The position numbers were made by a program, and so were the translations under genes. The notes below the pieces were generated by a model that searched no databases, was not told where the DNA came from, and worked only from the letters and a program-made list of their open reading frames with translations. A stretch of 64,000 nt of DNA. Source: Litsea cubeba (lineage: Eukaryota > Streptophyta > Magnoliopsida > Laurales > Lauraceae). Shown here piece by piece: positions 1 to 11,505 of the stretch; position 1 is the stretch's first letter; each line of letters opens with the position of its first letter. Where the stretch lies: contig CM022949.1 in the NCBI GenBank assembly GCA_012931725.1, forward strand, positions 2,237,439 to 2,301,438, given 5' to 3'.

Positions 1-1490
1 AGCCTTGTTCCACACCATCTCCATTTCACACAAAGAAAAGGCCCGACCATAGCTTTTTATGTGGGTCTCAGTGTGTGGGTCAACATTTCCATGTGAAACA
101 TGGCATTGGCGTGGAAAGAAGAATGGAAATGAAAAGGTGACAGAGAGGAGAAAAAAAATATCAAGCAAAGCATTTATATTAGTTCCCAGTTCTCAACCAT
201 CAAGTTGGGCCTACTTCACTGTACAATTTGTTATGGGTTATGCATGGTTGATCATGTCGGTAGTAGCTGCAGTCGAACCTGTGCCTTGGAGGAGGGGGTA
301 CAGGTTTTAAGACTCTGAGAGGTCCTCAAACAATTATATCCTTGCAAAATTTGGCAAATTTAGAAAATTCAAAGGCCAAAAAAGGCATTTTACAGTAATG
401 AAAGGGTCTAGATATTTTTGTACCTTCAGAAACCTTGCTCTTTAACATTTTTTAGATTTGAGTAGTGGCGGAGTAAAACTGGAAAGTAACTCGGCTTTAC
501 TAAATACAAGTGGGATTTGAGTATTAGCTATCTATGAAAACTAAACCCATTGAGCATTGCTTGTAGTCCAATCAATTGACTATGTTTAATGAAGCTGAGT
601 TTCTTTAGATGGTTATTACTTAAGGCCTTGATTCATTTGACAGGACTTGGCAGTAAATCTTTTCTTGTTGCAAAAGCAGCAGAAGATCCACACATGATAA
701 AAAATTAAAAATAGCTAAGTTTTGCAAAATCTGAGAAATGGGGAGGAGAGACGCAGACTGTAATTTGAAATTCAAATAGTAAACTCCTATGAAAATTCCA
801 CTAAGCAAATAAGCTTGTGAGATAGAAATCTACATTGCAAACAGTACATGGATCAAAAATCTAAAAAAGAATTTTGTTACATGCTTCATTTTCGGAGGAT
901 ACTCCAAATAGCAGAAATGCTTTTGATTCAGGAAAGTGCTTTGTTATTCTGTTTCTGCAGTTCCCTCCCAAAGCAGCCAGACAAAACTATGCATTGGTAA
1001 AAGGCTGCATTACACAGTCTTAGGGAATTTTCATTTAAAAAAAACCCACATTATCAGCAGGACTTGGCACAATCATCAGTGCAATTAAATAAACCTACCC
1101 CTCAATTTTAGGTTTTCTTACAAGAGTTCAAATACTCTTAAATACCCAACTCTAACTAAATGGCCAGATCAGTGTCAAGTACTCAAATTGGAATAAATGA
1201 CATTTCAATGAGGTTATTGTGTGGACTTTGACAAGAAGCAATGGCAAAAGAGCAGATTAAAAAGATATAAAGAGGATCTTATTAACCACATCACCACATA
1301 TTACAATAATAATAAATATAAAAAAGGTAAAAATAATAAAATCTTCTTCTTCTTCTTCTACCAAAAGAAAGAAAAGGGACATAACCGTTACAGATTCCTT
1401 CTTCTCCCCCTCTCTGCACCAAATCAGACGCCTCCCTATTTACATCTCTAACGGCCTAAAAGATACAGATATCCACCATTATACCCTCCC
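1..1490. other. Downstream flank of the SMAX1-like gene, no gene seen
   Basis: AT-rich sequence with no long open frame and no recognisable protein similarity on either strand. The 3' untranslated region of the minus-strand SMAX1-like gene should lie in roughly the last 200-300 bases before its stop codon at 1491; that part includes a CTT-repeat stretch near 1343-1360. No clear poly(A) signal could be fixed. Confidence 0.5.
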
Positions 1491-4400
1491 TCACAACCCT
1501 TCTACAACCACACCATGCCTCCCTTCAGAAACTGCTGAGTGGCCATCCTTCATGGGAAGCAGCCTAACGACCGTACTCCCATCTTCCGGTACAATGCCTT
1601 CTCCTTTCAACTGCTGGAAACCAGGGACCAAAACTCGGTCCACCCACTCCTCGAACCTGGTCTGGCCAAACCAGGCCCCTCCCACAATCTTTTCCAGCGC
1701 CTCATTGTCCACCTCAATTGACCACCTGTCACCAATCACACCGGCAAACTTCGCTGCAACTGTGGTTGCCACCTTGGTCCGTAGAGGGGTGAAGTCGACG
1801 GGTTTGAACACAACCATGTCATCAGCCCAGTCAAGTAGCTCGTTGGGGGATATGGATGGTGGTAACAACAACTTGTTTGTTGGGCCATGTCCATGGCTGT
1901 GGCTGAGATCATGCCCGTGCTCCACGGTGAGGTCGCTTGAATTCTCGGTGCCATCGTCTTCGACCACATCGGCAGCTAAATTCAGATCGAACGATAGACC
2001 AGGACCCGCATCTGTTCTTGGCTTTGTTAGCCTGTCACTGTTGTCACAGGACCATTCAGCCCGTCGCTTGCTCATCTTTCCATCCAGGGATATGTGTAAC
2101 TGCCACTTTTGCCCTGCAGCCGCCGCCAGCCTGTGTTCTTGGAGAACCTCTGTATCCGGTATGCTCTTGAGATTATCTGGCAACCAGTTGGCGGTGAGGA
2201 CAAAGATCACGCTCCCCAGAGCAATCTCACGCCCATGAGAATCAGGCAGGCGTCCCCTTTCCATTGCTCGCTTGATGCTTCCATGGACAAGCATGTCGGC
2301 CCTATCAATATCCTCAAGCACGATGACAGAGAAAGGGTTGTGACGCACTGCCTCTGCTATCCGATCGAGCACCGTCTTACCACGGAAAGTCACTTCAGAT
2401 TCCTCATCATAGTCATCAGTTCTCGACCCAAGTCTAATGGTGATGGGGCTTGCACCGCAAACCAGCTCAGACAATGCCATCGCCATCTTCCTTTTACCGA
2501 CCTTGTCAGGGCCAACAAACAACAGCCAGGCATCGCCCTTCGCCCCATTGCCACGCCGCTTCCCATTGCCAGATTTGGTCTGTACGATGGTTGATGCCAC
2601 AGCTGATGCAGCGTCTGTCTGCCACCCGACCTTCTCGGTGAGGCCCTTGAAGAGCCTCTTGAAGGAGTCTGCATCTAAGACAGTGGCGTGTTTCTCATTA
2701 GGCCGGTTGGAGATTTTATCAGGCCATATGAAAGGAATGCAGCCACTAGGATCTCTGATACACTCTTGACAAGTTTTCTCCATGCAATTTTCTTGGATCT
2801 TTGGGCACCCAAGAACCAGTTCAGTCGCAACGGGGCTTCCAGGTGCAGTGGTGGGACTTTCGGATGGGTTAGGCAAAGCGTTGGGGTTCATCTGCAAGGT
2901 GGGGAGATTTCGCAAATGTGGTAACTTAGGTTGTAAGGATTGACGTCCGAGCAGGTTTGGATTACACATGCTTGTGATTGAGAGGGCAGGTGGCCTCTCC
3001 AGTCCAGCAGCTAAATGGAAGCTTGGATGGAGTTGGCGACAAGTTCCATTCCATTTCTTCATCAATTCTTCAGTTTTCTGTTTATAAACTAGTTCCTGAT
3101 CCCTGGTCTGCAAATTCCACAATAAATCCAATTACCAAAAGAAAAGCAATCAAGTCCTAAAGCCATATGTACATCAACAAGGAGAATTTGAATGTAAGCC
3201 CTACAAAAGTGAGTACCTGCTGCTGATCAGTTGGTTTGGTACTTCCATTATTGAGCTTTGCAGTCTGCATCCACTGCGGTAAGGCCTGGTGGACTTCTGG
3301 TTTGGAATCAGAAGATGATTTCTCATACTCCTTGGCTACAAGCTTGGCCAGCTCTTGTTCATAATTCTCCATACAAATGGGACAGCAGGTAGTAGACCCT
3401 CGAGCCTGTTCTGTGTTCTCTGGCTGGCGTCTTGGGGCAAGAGCAGCTCCCCCCATCGAGATACCCTTTAATGGTGGGGTGAGAGAACCAATTGAACTGC
3501 TGAGAATCCCATTGCCTCCAAGCCTTGAATAAATTTAGAAAAAACATAAGCTTTAGAAAATAAGGAAAGCTGTTATAAGAGGTTTCTGTATTTAACATGA
3601 AAGATGATGTATGAAATATAGCTAGTTTAATGACTTATTTGGACACTCATTGGTTGGTGTCGATCATGGCTGATTTTAACGATCTCATCTACGAATGGAC
3701 CAGCAGAAGTAATTGGAAAGTCAAGGATAATATTTTTTGATAACTCAAGAATATTATACTTCTATTTACAATACTTCTTTCATTCAGCGAGGCACTGAAC
3801 AGAGGATGGTTCAACCCTCAGAAGAAAGCTGTTGTTTTCCTTGTAAAAAACTCAGTACACAATAAACTACTATTCAATGTGAAGCTCAACTGTTCTTTTA
3901 ATACTGTTGATGGGGATGATATAAAATAAGCAAGAATAATCTCAACCCATGCCAATTGAAGAAATAAGACAATAATGGAATTTCAAGACCTGTGATTGCA
4001 TAATTGAAGACAAACAACCTACCTTGGAAACAGCCCAGGAATTGGTAACCTTGCCGTAATAGGCACGGCCTGCAGATCCCATTCATTCTCCATTGTTGGA
4101 TGGTAGACCTGGCACCGCAGATATGTCGCGCAAGTTGCAGTTCCGATCAGCCACAGCCGACTATCACCAGTGCCCTCTCTGAACCTTGCCAATAGCTTCC
4201 CCATCTCTGAAACTGCAGCACGATGTGTCTCTGATACAACCTGATGCTGAATTGAGCCTGAACCCGAGACCCCAGTTATTCCTGTCTGCTGCTGCTCGAC
4301 CAGCCACTTCAAGTCGCCTAAATCAAGAATCACACCACTACTGCTGCAGGCAATTGCGCTGCTATTGATCCGGGTCTCAATCAAATCCCCCAATTCCTTC

Positions 4401-5248
4401 ATCTTCTCAGGGATCTGAGACCGGTTGGAACCAAATTCCTTCTCCAAAGATACCACCTGAACACTGCGAAGTGACCCTTCATTGACCTCCCTCTTCTCAA
4501 TCCTCTGCAAAAGCTCTCTCATAACCACCTCAGGTTCTGTATCTCCAACCAAAACTGGATTCCTCTTCCTGGATCTCAACAGGATATCGATCACCCGCTT
4601 CACCTCTTCCCTCCTCTGTTGCCCTGACGGCTCGCAACTTCCCTGCTGCTGCAGCCGAGGGTTCAGATACACATTCCGGTTGATCGGTGGGGATGGGCGG
4701 AACGCCAACCCAGCTCCAATTCCACCTGAATTCATGGAATTTGATGAATTCAATGACTGTTCAATTGTGGCCTTGACAGCAGGACTAGAGAAGCTGGCCT
4801 CCCGCATCACCCGGCTCACGCTTGGATCATCAAGGATAGATACGATGAGCTGCTCGAGCTCGACCTTCACAGCCAGCAGCGGCTGCTGCTGCTGCTCAGG
4901 GCAGCCACGGCGCTGGTGAGCCTGGGCGCGCTTGAGGGCAGCCATGAGTGCATTGGAGATGGGGGGTTCCATGCCCGGTGATAGGTTTTGGGCTGAGGGG
5001 AGGCGCTCGAGGGCGACGCTGAAGCAGAGTTCAAGCGCCCTGCATTGGAGGGGGTGTGATGAATTGGGGTGGGATCGGATGCACGCCTGCCGGAGGTAAC
5101 CGGAGGGGGAGGCAAGGAGTGTGGCTGCGACATGGAGAGGGGTGGTCTGGCCATGGTTCCGCCGCCCTGCCTCTGCGATTGAGTGGTTGAGAACGCTTGC
5201 TGCTTCTGGTGTTAAGGTTTGTTGGATTGTACTCAGTCCTGCTCTCAT
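1491..5248 (-). CDS. SMAX1: SMAX1/SMXL2-like repressor of karrikin/KAI2 signalling (ClpB-like), three exons
   Basis: Joined from exon 1 (5248-4023), exon 2 (3523-3217) and exon 3 (3107-1491); introns of 499 and 109 bp begin GT and end AG, phases 2 and 0, giving 1049 residues. Seen: a double Clp-N region at about 1-170 beginning MRAGLSTIQQTLTPEAA; a degenerate first ATPase-like region (LVGDTEPE, 233-240); a cysteine cluster CCPIC at 455-459; a second P-loop-like GPDKVGK at 710-716; FRGKT at 752-756; a Walker-B-like VIVLEDID at 772-779; and an EAR motif FDLNL at 884-888. Family knowledge: SMAX1-type proteins are nuclear repressors that recruit TOPLESS through the EAR motif. They are degraded after KAI2-MAX2 SCF signalling, for which the FRGKT loop is needed. 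The near-identity of the N-terminus to SMAX1 supports the SMAX1/SMXL2 clade over D53-type SMXL6/7/8. All motifs are intact, so the gene looks functional. The start is the conserved MRAG methionine with G at -3. Confidence 0.95.
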
Positions 5249-5348
5249 CTCTCCCAATTGAAATAGACCCAGTTCCAATTCTAAAAACCCTAAAAACCCT
5301 AGAGGGGTACTTGAAATCCTTCAAATCCAACAGAAGCTTCAAAGGCAT
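5031..5348 (-). CDS. Upstream ORF overlapping the SMAX1-like start (105 codons)
   Basis: An ATG at 5348, 100 bases upstream of the SMAX1-like start, opens a frame of 105 codons that runs out of frame across the main start and stops at 5031. Its context is weak (T at -3, C at +4), so scanning ribosomes would often pass it. Its distal part simply reads the SMAX1-like coding region in another frame, so it is more likely a regulatory uORF than a functional protein. It matters only if the transcript begins upstream of 5348, which the sequence does not prove. Confidence 0.35.
   Translation of the reverse strand: MPLKLLLDLKDFKYPSRVFRVFRIGTGSISIGRDESRTEYNPTNLNTRSSKRSQPLNRRGRAAEPWPDHPSPCRSHTPCLPLRLPPAGVHPIPPQFITPPPMQGA
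5285..5301 (-). promoter_or_regulatory. Double telo-box in the SMAX1-like leader
   Basis: Two AAACCCTA units (5285-5292 and 5294-5301 on the plus strand, so TAGGGTTT in gene orientation) lie 37-53 bases upstream of the start codon. Telo-boxes are established plant cis-elements found near transcription starts of growth-related genes. They are bound by TRB-type factors, which can recruit Polycomb. The function here is inferred. Confidence 0.5.
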
Positions 5349-5434
5349 AGAAGAAAAGCACCCAGTTTCACCTTCTTTTGTCTCCAAAGCAGAGGAATTA
5401 CTTCTCTATCTGTTCTCAAATTGAGGGCTCTCAT
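5339..5434 (-). CDS. Short upstream ORF (31 codons) in the probable leader
   Basis: ATG at 5434, stop TGA at 5341-5339, within the presumed 5' leader of the SMAX1-like mRNA. It ends just inside the start of the overlapping upstream ORF. The peptide starts MRALNLRTDR and resembles nothing I recognise. It is listed because upstream AUGs could dampen translation of a dosage-sensitive repressor. Whether it is transcribed depends on the unknown transcription start and any leader intron. Confidence 0.3.
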   Translation of the reverse strand: MRALNLRTDREVIPLLWRQKKVKLGAFLLCL

Positions 5435-7129
5435 TCGAGTGAATGATGGACACTACCGACAAAAGGGCACTATGATTGGAAAATTCAATCCCCTTGGGAC
5501 TATGAATCCGACCAGAAATGAAGAGAAATTAAGAAACCCAGATCGGATCTACCTTCAAATCAGCAAGAAAAGGAAAGATCGTGTCTTCTCCCTTCACACT
5601 TGCCCCATTCTTCTCCACCTGACCTGTGAAGATAAACACAGCCTTTTTCTCATTTCAGTCCCAATCTCGATAGAAAACAAAAGTGTAGTAAATGGTAGAA
5701 GTTACAGCAAGTAAAAAGAAAAAGCCAAATATTCCTGCTTCTCACACTGATAAGATGAAACAAAACTGCAGATGGGTGTTCTCCAAAAGCATCTCCATAT
5801 CAGAAATACAACAAATTTTGAAAGAAAACAGAAGAATAAGTGGAAATTGGAGTTGGGTTTTTCTTGAAATCATCATATAAGAGAGAACATCAATGAAAAG
5901 AGAAAAGAAAATAAAATCTTTTTCATCTTATTCTAAGGTGAAATTATGAAAACTGATAAGGGGGTCATCAGAACCATATAGATTTCTAAAGAAACGAAGA
6001 ACAAAGGGGAATTGGATTTCGGTTATCTCAAAAGCAGTCAAAAAGACAAAAAGCAAGAGAAAGAGACTCTCTTTTCACCTGTTTGGGGCTGGGATCTCTG
6101 AAATGAGATTCTTCTATTTCCCACAAGCAAAGAGAAGAACAGACGAAAATGGAATATGGGTCTTGCAGGAAAGCCTCTGAATAACGGAAATAGAGAGAAG
6201 AACCGATACAAAACCGACTTGGGTCTTGCTCGAATTGACGATTTAGAGAGAGAAAATGATGTTTTCACCTCTCTGGGATCTCTCAGCTCGAGAAAAAGAT
6301 AGTCTTTGCGAGGATTTCAGGACATTATGCTTTCTCTGCACATCTCCATCTGCTCACCCTTTTTTCCCTGGCGTCTTCTCCTTCTATCGGGAAGAAGATT
6401 GCTTTTTCAGAAACCCACCCTTTTTATCTCTCCGTTTTTTCTTTCTCTCTCTACCTCTATACAATTGCTGACTAACGATTGACTATGCCTTTTCTCTCTC
6501 CCTCTCTTCTTTGCCTTTCTCCAAACCAAATATCTGCTTTTCACACGCAACCGCTGCCTGGAAAAAGGAAGCGCACGGATTTCACCTTTTTCTCTATTCG
6601 CATCTCTTTCTCTCTCTCTCTTCCTTTTTCTTTCACTGCCTTTTTTTTCATTTACAAGAGAGGGAAGGAAAGGTTCGGTTTTTTTTTGCAAGCAACTTTT
6701 TTTCTCGCTGCTTTTGAAGTCATTAAAGTCGGCAAAACGAAATCATCATATTCCTTTCAATCGAACGCACGCTCTCTTCTCTTTTACGCGTTTTTCGAGA
6801 CCTTCTTCTCTCTTTCTCTCTCTCTGTGCTGCTGCTGCTACAGGAAGAGATTAACAGCTTTGCTTTTCTTTACTTGTTTTCTAATCGTTGTTTGTTTGGA
6901 CGAGATTACTGCTTTTATCAGGGAGTTTTTTTTAATACTGTTGGTGCAAAAAGCAGTTACGCAGAGGTGGGATGCGCCGCGGGAGCATTGTTTTGATTTT
7001 TGAAGGTGGGGGAAGATTTGGGCTGGGTCAAGCCTAAGGCCCTGTTAGTGGAGATGTAATTGGTTTCGATTCTCTGATTATTAGGAAGTTTTGACTCGTT
7101 AAAAATTCAGTTTGAGTTTTTATTTAGAC
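5435..7129 (-). promoter_or_regulatory. Upstream region of the SMAX1-like gene with a long GA/CT-rich tract
   Basis: No gene is visible. About 6250-6850 is pyrimidine-rich on the plus strand, so purine-rich (GAGA-like) in the direction of the gene. Runs of CTCTCT occur around 6430-6460, 6490-6530, 6600-6640 and 6810-6830. Such tracts are typical of plant 5' leaders or core promoters and are potential BBR/BPC-factor sites. Open frames of 70-170 codons here are low-complexity and were not called. The transcription start could not be placed. Confidence 0.5.
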
Positions 7130-7471
7130 ATCGATAAGTAAATGGGTCTGAACCTGGGTCCTATTTCGGACCTAGGTTTTAAACGGAGAATACTGAGTCC
7201 GTTTCCTCCTTGGTACTGACATATGGACGTGAGACCCGACGTAGTACATAAATTTTCGAAAATCTCTCCTAAAAATCAGTTTTTTTTTTTTCCATATCAT
7301 TTTCTACCTAGACCCGAAATCGGATGCGGACCCGTCCTATATATGGTTTTGAATCCGATTCCAGTTGCATCTTCTAATTAACGGTTCAGGGCCCGATTCC
7401 ACCTACTCATTAACCGTTCTGGTTCCGAGTCCACCATAGTCCCGGACCAGAACGACCTGTTTACATCCCTA
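7130..7471. mobile_element. Diverged hAT-like MITE
   Basis: The right end reads CCTGTTTACATCCCTAC, the mirror of the TAGGGATGTAAA-type end common to plant hAT MITEs. The left end (GATAAGTAAATGGGTC) is a decayed counterpart. The interior is rich in GGACC/GGGTC and CCGATTCC phrases, as in the better preserved copy at 23546-24097. A target duplication could not be identified, so the boundaries are approximate. Confidence 0.5.
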
Positions 7472-8924
7472 CCCCTTAGCTTTGCATGGCTTGGGCTAGA
7501 TGAGTAATGGGGATTCATGTGGGCCCACTAGATGTATCATGTATGCCTATGGTGCTAATTCTTGGGTTGGGTCATGACAAAGAGGTTGTGTGTGATAAGG
7601 GGTAATTTGATCATAGGTGGGCCACCTGTAGTCATTGCACAACCATTGTGATAGTGTCCACATAAGGCAATGTATAGAGTTTTGTTTGTGAATCTCTCAC
7701 ACCATGTGAGATAACTTGGAGAGCCATATGTTCCAACCACCAACCCTGTGACTCACTTTCACCTCCTAAAATTATCACCCATCCCAAATTTTTTTTAATA
7801 TCAATTTGAATGGACTGACAGTCGGATTGGAAAAAGAAGAAGAAAAAGAGATGCATGTTAAAGCGGTTAAACTTGAGGGCCATTAGATTGGCATAACGAA
7901 TCAATTTAAGATTTTGTATAGGTGACGAATGTGGATTGGATGAAATAGTATTTTTCTATTTCTACGAAATAGAAGATCTAGACTCTTCAATTATATCTTT
8001 TAATCCCACACCTCCCCTATTATTAGTAGGGCCCCTAGGTGGGTGGGGCCCTATAGGGCAATCTACATGGAATCCCATGCAAGACATCATCCGCATTTTA
8101 GCAAGGTCTAGAGATATACCCCTTACAAACACTACTCCCATGTGAATTGCCACAAGCCTTCTAACAATGGATTGAAAGTTATTAGAATTAATGATGCCTT
8201 CTAAAACTATTAATTGGAGGGCCATAGTTCAAGATGTTAGGATAATCTAAAACGGTCCATTTAAAAATAATTGTAACGTGAAAAATATAGAATATTCGGA
8301 TTGTCTTTTATCCCGGAACAACCCTAATCCACAAGGAGGTATTTCCATTCCCCTTACGTACCTCTATATTGATAATTGACATACATTCAAGGTGGGCACC
8401 TGATGCAATTGAAAAAAGAAAGAATAATGGCAGAAAAAGTGAAGAAAATATTTTTTTTTTACTTTTCTTTAGAAAAAAATAAAAAATCAATTGCACCTAT
8501 TTCTGTTCCAAAAACCCTAATCCTCCCTGAATATTTATTTGTCTTAAAAATAAATTAACTTTACATTCTACCCTAACCATCATTCTAATATCAGTTAACC
8601 TAGAACTTAGAAATCCTAAACATAAGAATTAATGAAATGATAAGTAATTAATTTAAGCATTAAAAAAATATCATCCAAAGTTCACTCCAGTCATAATTCG
8701 TGTGTGGTAGGTACCCTTGAGCTAGTTCACATATTGCTTTATACTTTGCTTGTAGAAAAATATGACCCTAGCAAAATATCAATTAGCTCGATCCTGACAG
8801 TTTGGATTTCACCTGACAAGTGCTCATCCACATGCAGCTTGGCCAAGCTTGCACTGGCCGAATGGATGGCCTGACCCACTTTACCTATAGGCTATAGGGG
8901 CCATTTTTTTCCTCTTTTTCTTTT
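7472..8924. other. Intergenic, no gene seen
   Basis: AT-rich non-coding sequence. A phrase near 7936-7975 (GATTGGATGAAATA followed by TTTC and TACGAAA) recurs in diverged form near 30623-30660, suggesting a dispersed old repeat, but ends were not found. Confidence 0.4.
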
Positions 8925-9143
8925 TTTTTTTTAATATATAGGTAAGCGCCCACATCCACATCCACGCCCTAAGGTCACAGCTCACAAACTCACCCAAGCC
9001 TCTAAACACTAAAAACAAAGATTGATTCCTGATTGTTTATGCAAAAGATAGGTGTGCTACCACTAAGGATTGATTCCTAATTATTTTTATGAAAGATAGG
9101 TGCCTTACTAACTGAGCTACCAGCTGATGTGCATTCATTAGAT
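8925..9143 (-). mobile_element. tRNA-derived SINE with an internal duplication
   Basis: In minus-strand reading the element begins near 9143 with an A-box-like TAGCTCAGTTAG (9119-9108). It has a B-box-like GGAATCAATCC (9077-9067) and ends in an A-rich tail (plus-strand T tract at 8924-8933). A segment of about 37 bases containing the B-box half is duplicated with a ~49-bp period (9019-9056 and 9068-9104). The A-box, B-box and tail order is that of Pol III-transcribed SINEs. Target duplications were not identified. Confidence 0.6.
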
Positions 9144-10455
9144 TACAAACGAATTGAATACAAATGAATTCAATGTCAAATGTGCTCCCCAAATGTGCTC
9201 CCCGGGGACTTTAAGGAGGTAAGGGGTGAAAGATATGAGTGAGGAAGGAAGGTAATAAGATGGAGCTGTAGATAAGACCTTGACTTTCTTAAGTATTGAC
9301 TCACGAGGGCAATAGTTGGGTATTCATCTCTCATCTTCCCTTCATTCGATTTTCATTAAAGAGGAGGTTATTTCATGTGCATTTTTGGATATTCACCTTT
9401 AGTCTACATTTTTAATCAATTACGACATGAATTATATTAAAAAAAAAAGGATCAATCCTCAAGTGTTGCACTGTGAAGTTGAGGTACTTGAGGTAGTGCT
9501 TACAAGTACTTACCTATAAAAAAATTCCTTTATATTCTTATGCAAGCAAAGAGGCCTTAATCACTCTAAGGTAAAAAAACATGAAAGTTGAAGAATGTAG
9601 TTTCAAATGACCCATTTAAACACTTATGATCAGCTATTTTAGCAATGGATTGACTATGCAAGTGTCACAACTATTGTTCTAAGGAAATTATCATCTTGAA
9701 TGATGTCACAATAATTTCAGATGTGTTGTTTTGGATAATAATAAAAAAAATGTCGAAAATATAATAAATTTTCTATAATGAAAAAAAATACAAAAAATAG
9801 AAGTTACAATTAAAATTATTTTATATAACCTCAAAAGTTTTTTTTCCCTTTTATATCTATAATTCACATTTCTTGTAGTTTTCTCATGAAAATTTCAATT
9901 TTGTTGATATTTAGAAGTATTGTGATATCATAAAGAAATTAAAAGTTTCTGATATAATCGTGATATTTTTAAAAATATTATTAGCATTTATGACGCGGCA
10001 TCTAAGCATAGGGAGGCCATATTTTGATAGTATTACAATATTTTCACTAAAAAAATATCAAATTGAAATAAATTAGCCATCTTCATCATCATCAAAGCCT
10101 TGTCTCAACTATGTTGGAGCAGAAATTAGTATTATCATTATTATATTTAATATACAGAAAGAAATGTTAATATTGTTATATCTTGGCATACTTTAGTAAC
10201 ATTGACATAAAACCTTTATTCTTTGGAACTTATGGTTTTAATGATTTTAATCAATTTAAATTTGTTGATATATCTTTTTATTTTTCAAAATTGAAATTTG
10301 TTCATGGTATCTTTGATGAAAGGCAAAATTTAAAAGCTCCTCTATTTTAACAAAAAAAATGCTAAGAATAACATTTATATATTTGTTGTCGAAACCAATT
10401 TTTGTATTGATTGGGTTGTTGCAAGCCGGAGTTCTTTGTATCCAGAGCCTGTTTC
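9144..10455. other. AT-rich intergenic with one LINE/SINE tail
   Basis: No gene. Very AT-rich, with many poly-A/T runs. It includes the short retroposon tail listed at 10079-10122. Confidence 0.4.
10079..10122 (-). repeat. LINE/SINE 3' tail fragment
   Basis: The minus strand reads AACATAGTTGAGACAAGGCTTTGATGATGATG. This matches the widespread plant retroposon 3' end (ATAGTTGGGACAAGGCTT followed by short tail repeats) and is the same motif as the tail at 39117-39206. Only the tail is present, as expected for extreme 5' truncation. Confidence 0.5.
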
Positions 10456-10480
10456 CTATATATATATATATATATATATA
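10456..10480. repeat. (TA)n microsatellite
   Basis: About 12 TA units. It sits in AT-rich intergenic sequence, with no gene nearby. Confidence 0.9.
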
Positions 10481-10639
10481 CATAGTTAAATAGGTTGCAA
10501 TCAAAGGATGATCAAAGAGGGAAGGATTGAATGATATATATTGGTGAAGTAATAGGACGCGACTTTCCTAAGATTTCATTTGATAGGGTGGTAGCTGGAT
10601 ACATATTTTCTAGCAAAAGGAAAATTATTATTATTTCTT

Positions 10640-10760
10640 GGTACCCTAGCCTAGGGGGCTGGGACTCAAGAGAGCCCATACTAGTGGGAAGAGAAAATCT
10701 ACACGATAGAAAGGAGAACTCACAAAAGTGGGAAGAAACTCTTAGTCAGGTGATAATTGG
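10640..10760 (-). mobile_element. Fragment of a minus-strand SINE
   Basis: The segment beginning CCTAGGGGGCTGGGAC and running to GTGGGAAG is a diverged copy of the 3' part of the SINE at 19811-20041 (CCTAAGGGGGCTGGGACC to ATGGGGAAG). The promoter-box half is missing or unrecognisable. Confidence 0.45.
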
Positions 10761-11289
10761 GGTTGCCAACCAACTAAGCAAACCTTTGTTGTCGAAAGAA
10801 ATATTTTTTTATTGTCATTTATCGATCTTCACTTTTTTTTTCTAATTTTCGACACTTGATAAAAATATATTTCTTAGAATTCCTAGGAATCCAAATCCAT
10901 GCGAACAAACGCGAACTTAGTGAAAAATCCTTATCTTCATTTTTGCCTCCCTATAACATTGTTGGAATAATGTGCTTTTTGTTAGTGGCACTCAGGACCA
11001 ATAGCAAACTCACACCATAATCTATCTCACGTAAGATTAGATAGATCATAGAAGTATCATACATTTCCTTCTTGAGAAAGAGGGGGGTGTTGGGAAAAAA
11101 AAGAGTTGTTTGGAACTTAAGGCAATGTTTGTTATAAATTTTGCTTAGCTCATGTTTGGTTAGTTACAATAAGTGAAAAATAATGTCTCAGCCGCCTTGT
11201 CCCTAAATTACAGTTCAGCTGGCAAGGGATGTAAATGTGTGAGCTAGAGTACGTGAGTTTTTGGATTCTTAATGTACCGGCAAAAATCC

Positions 11290-11505
11290 AAGGGGTAGCG
11301 CAGTTGGCTAGGACTATGGCTCAAGAATCGGAGGTTGCGGTTTCGGACTCGTACTCTCCCCCTGTGGCCACTTGCCTAGGCAAATGCCTGACTTATTGGG
11401 TATATGGGGAGACATGGGCTTTACATGCTCAGGAAAATAGTCGGTTCTTAAAGAGGCTAGACACCCTTGTCAGCAAAAAAAAAGTACTGAAAAAAAAAAA
11501 AACGT
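11290..11505 (+). mobile_element. tRNA-derived SINE
   Basis: It has a perfect A-box match, TAGCGCAGTTGG (11296-11307, consensus TRGCNNAGYNGG), followed by a decayed B-box (GGTTTCGGACTC from 11339). A body with GTGGCCAC and GGGGAGACATGGGC phrases comes next, ending in an A-rich tail around 11475-11505. An open frame through it is incidental. Confidence 0.65.

Noticed and set aside
1552..2238. Plus-strand open frame of 228 codons opposite SMAX1-like exon 3
   Set aside because: It is the mirror of a GC-rich conserved exon, has no recognisable domain and no splice or promoter context.
6479..7003. Open frame of 174 codons upstream of the SMAX1-like gene
   Set aside because: Phe/Ser/Leu-rich, produced by the pyrimidine tract; it has no family features.
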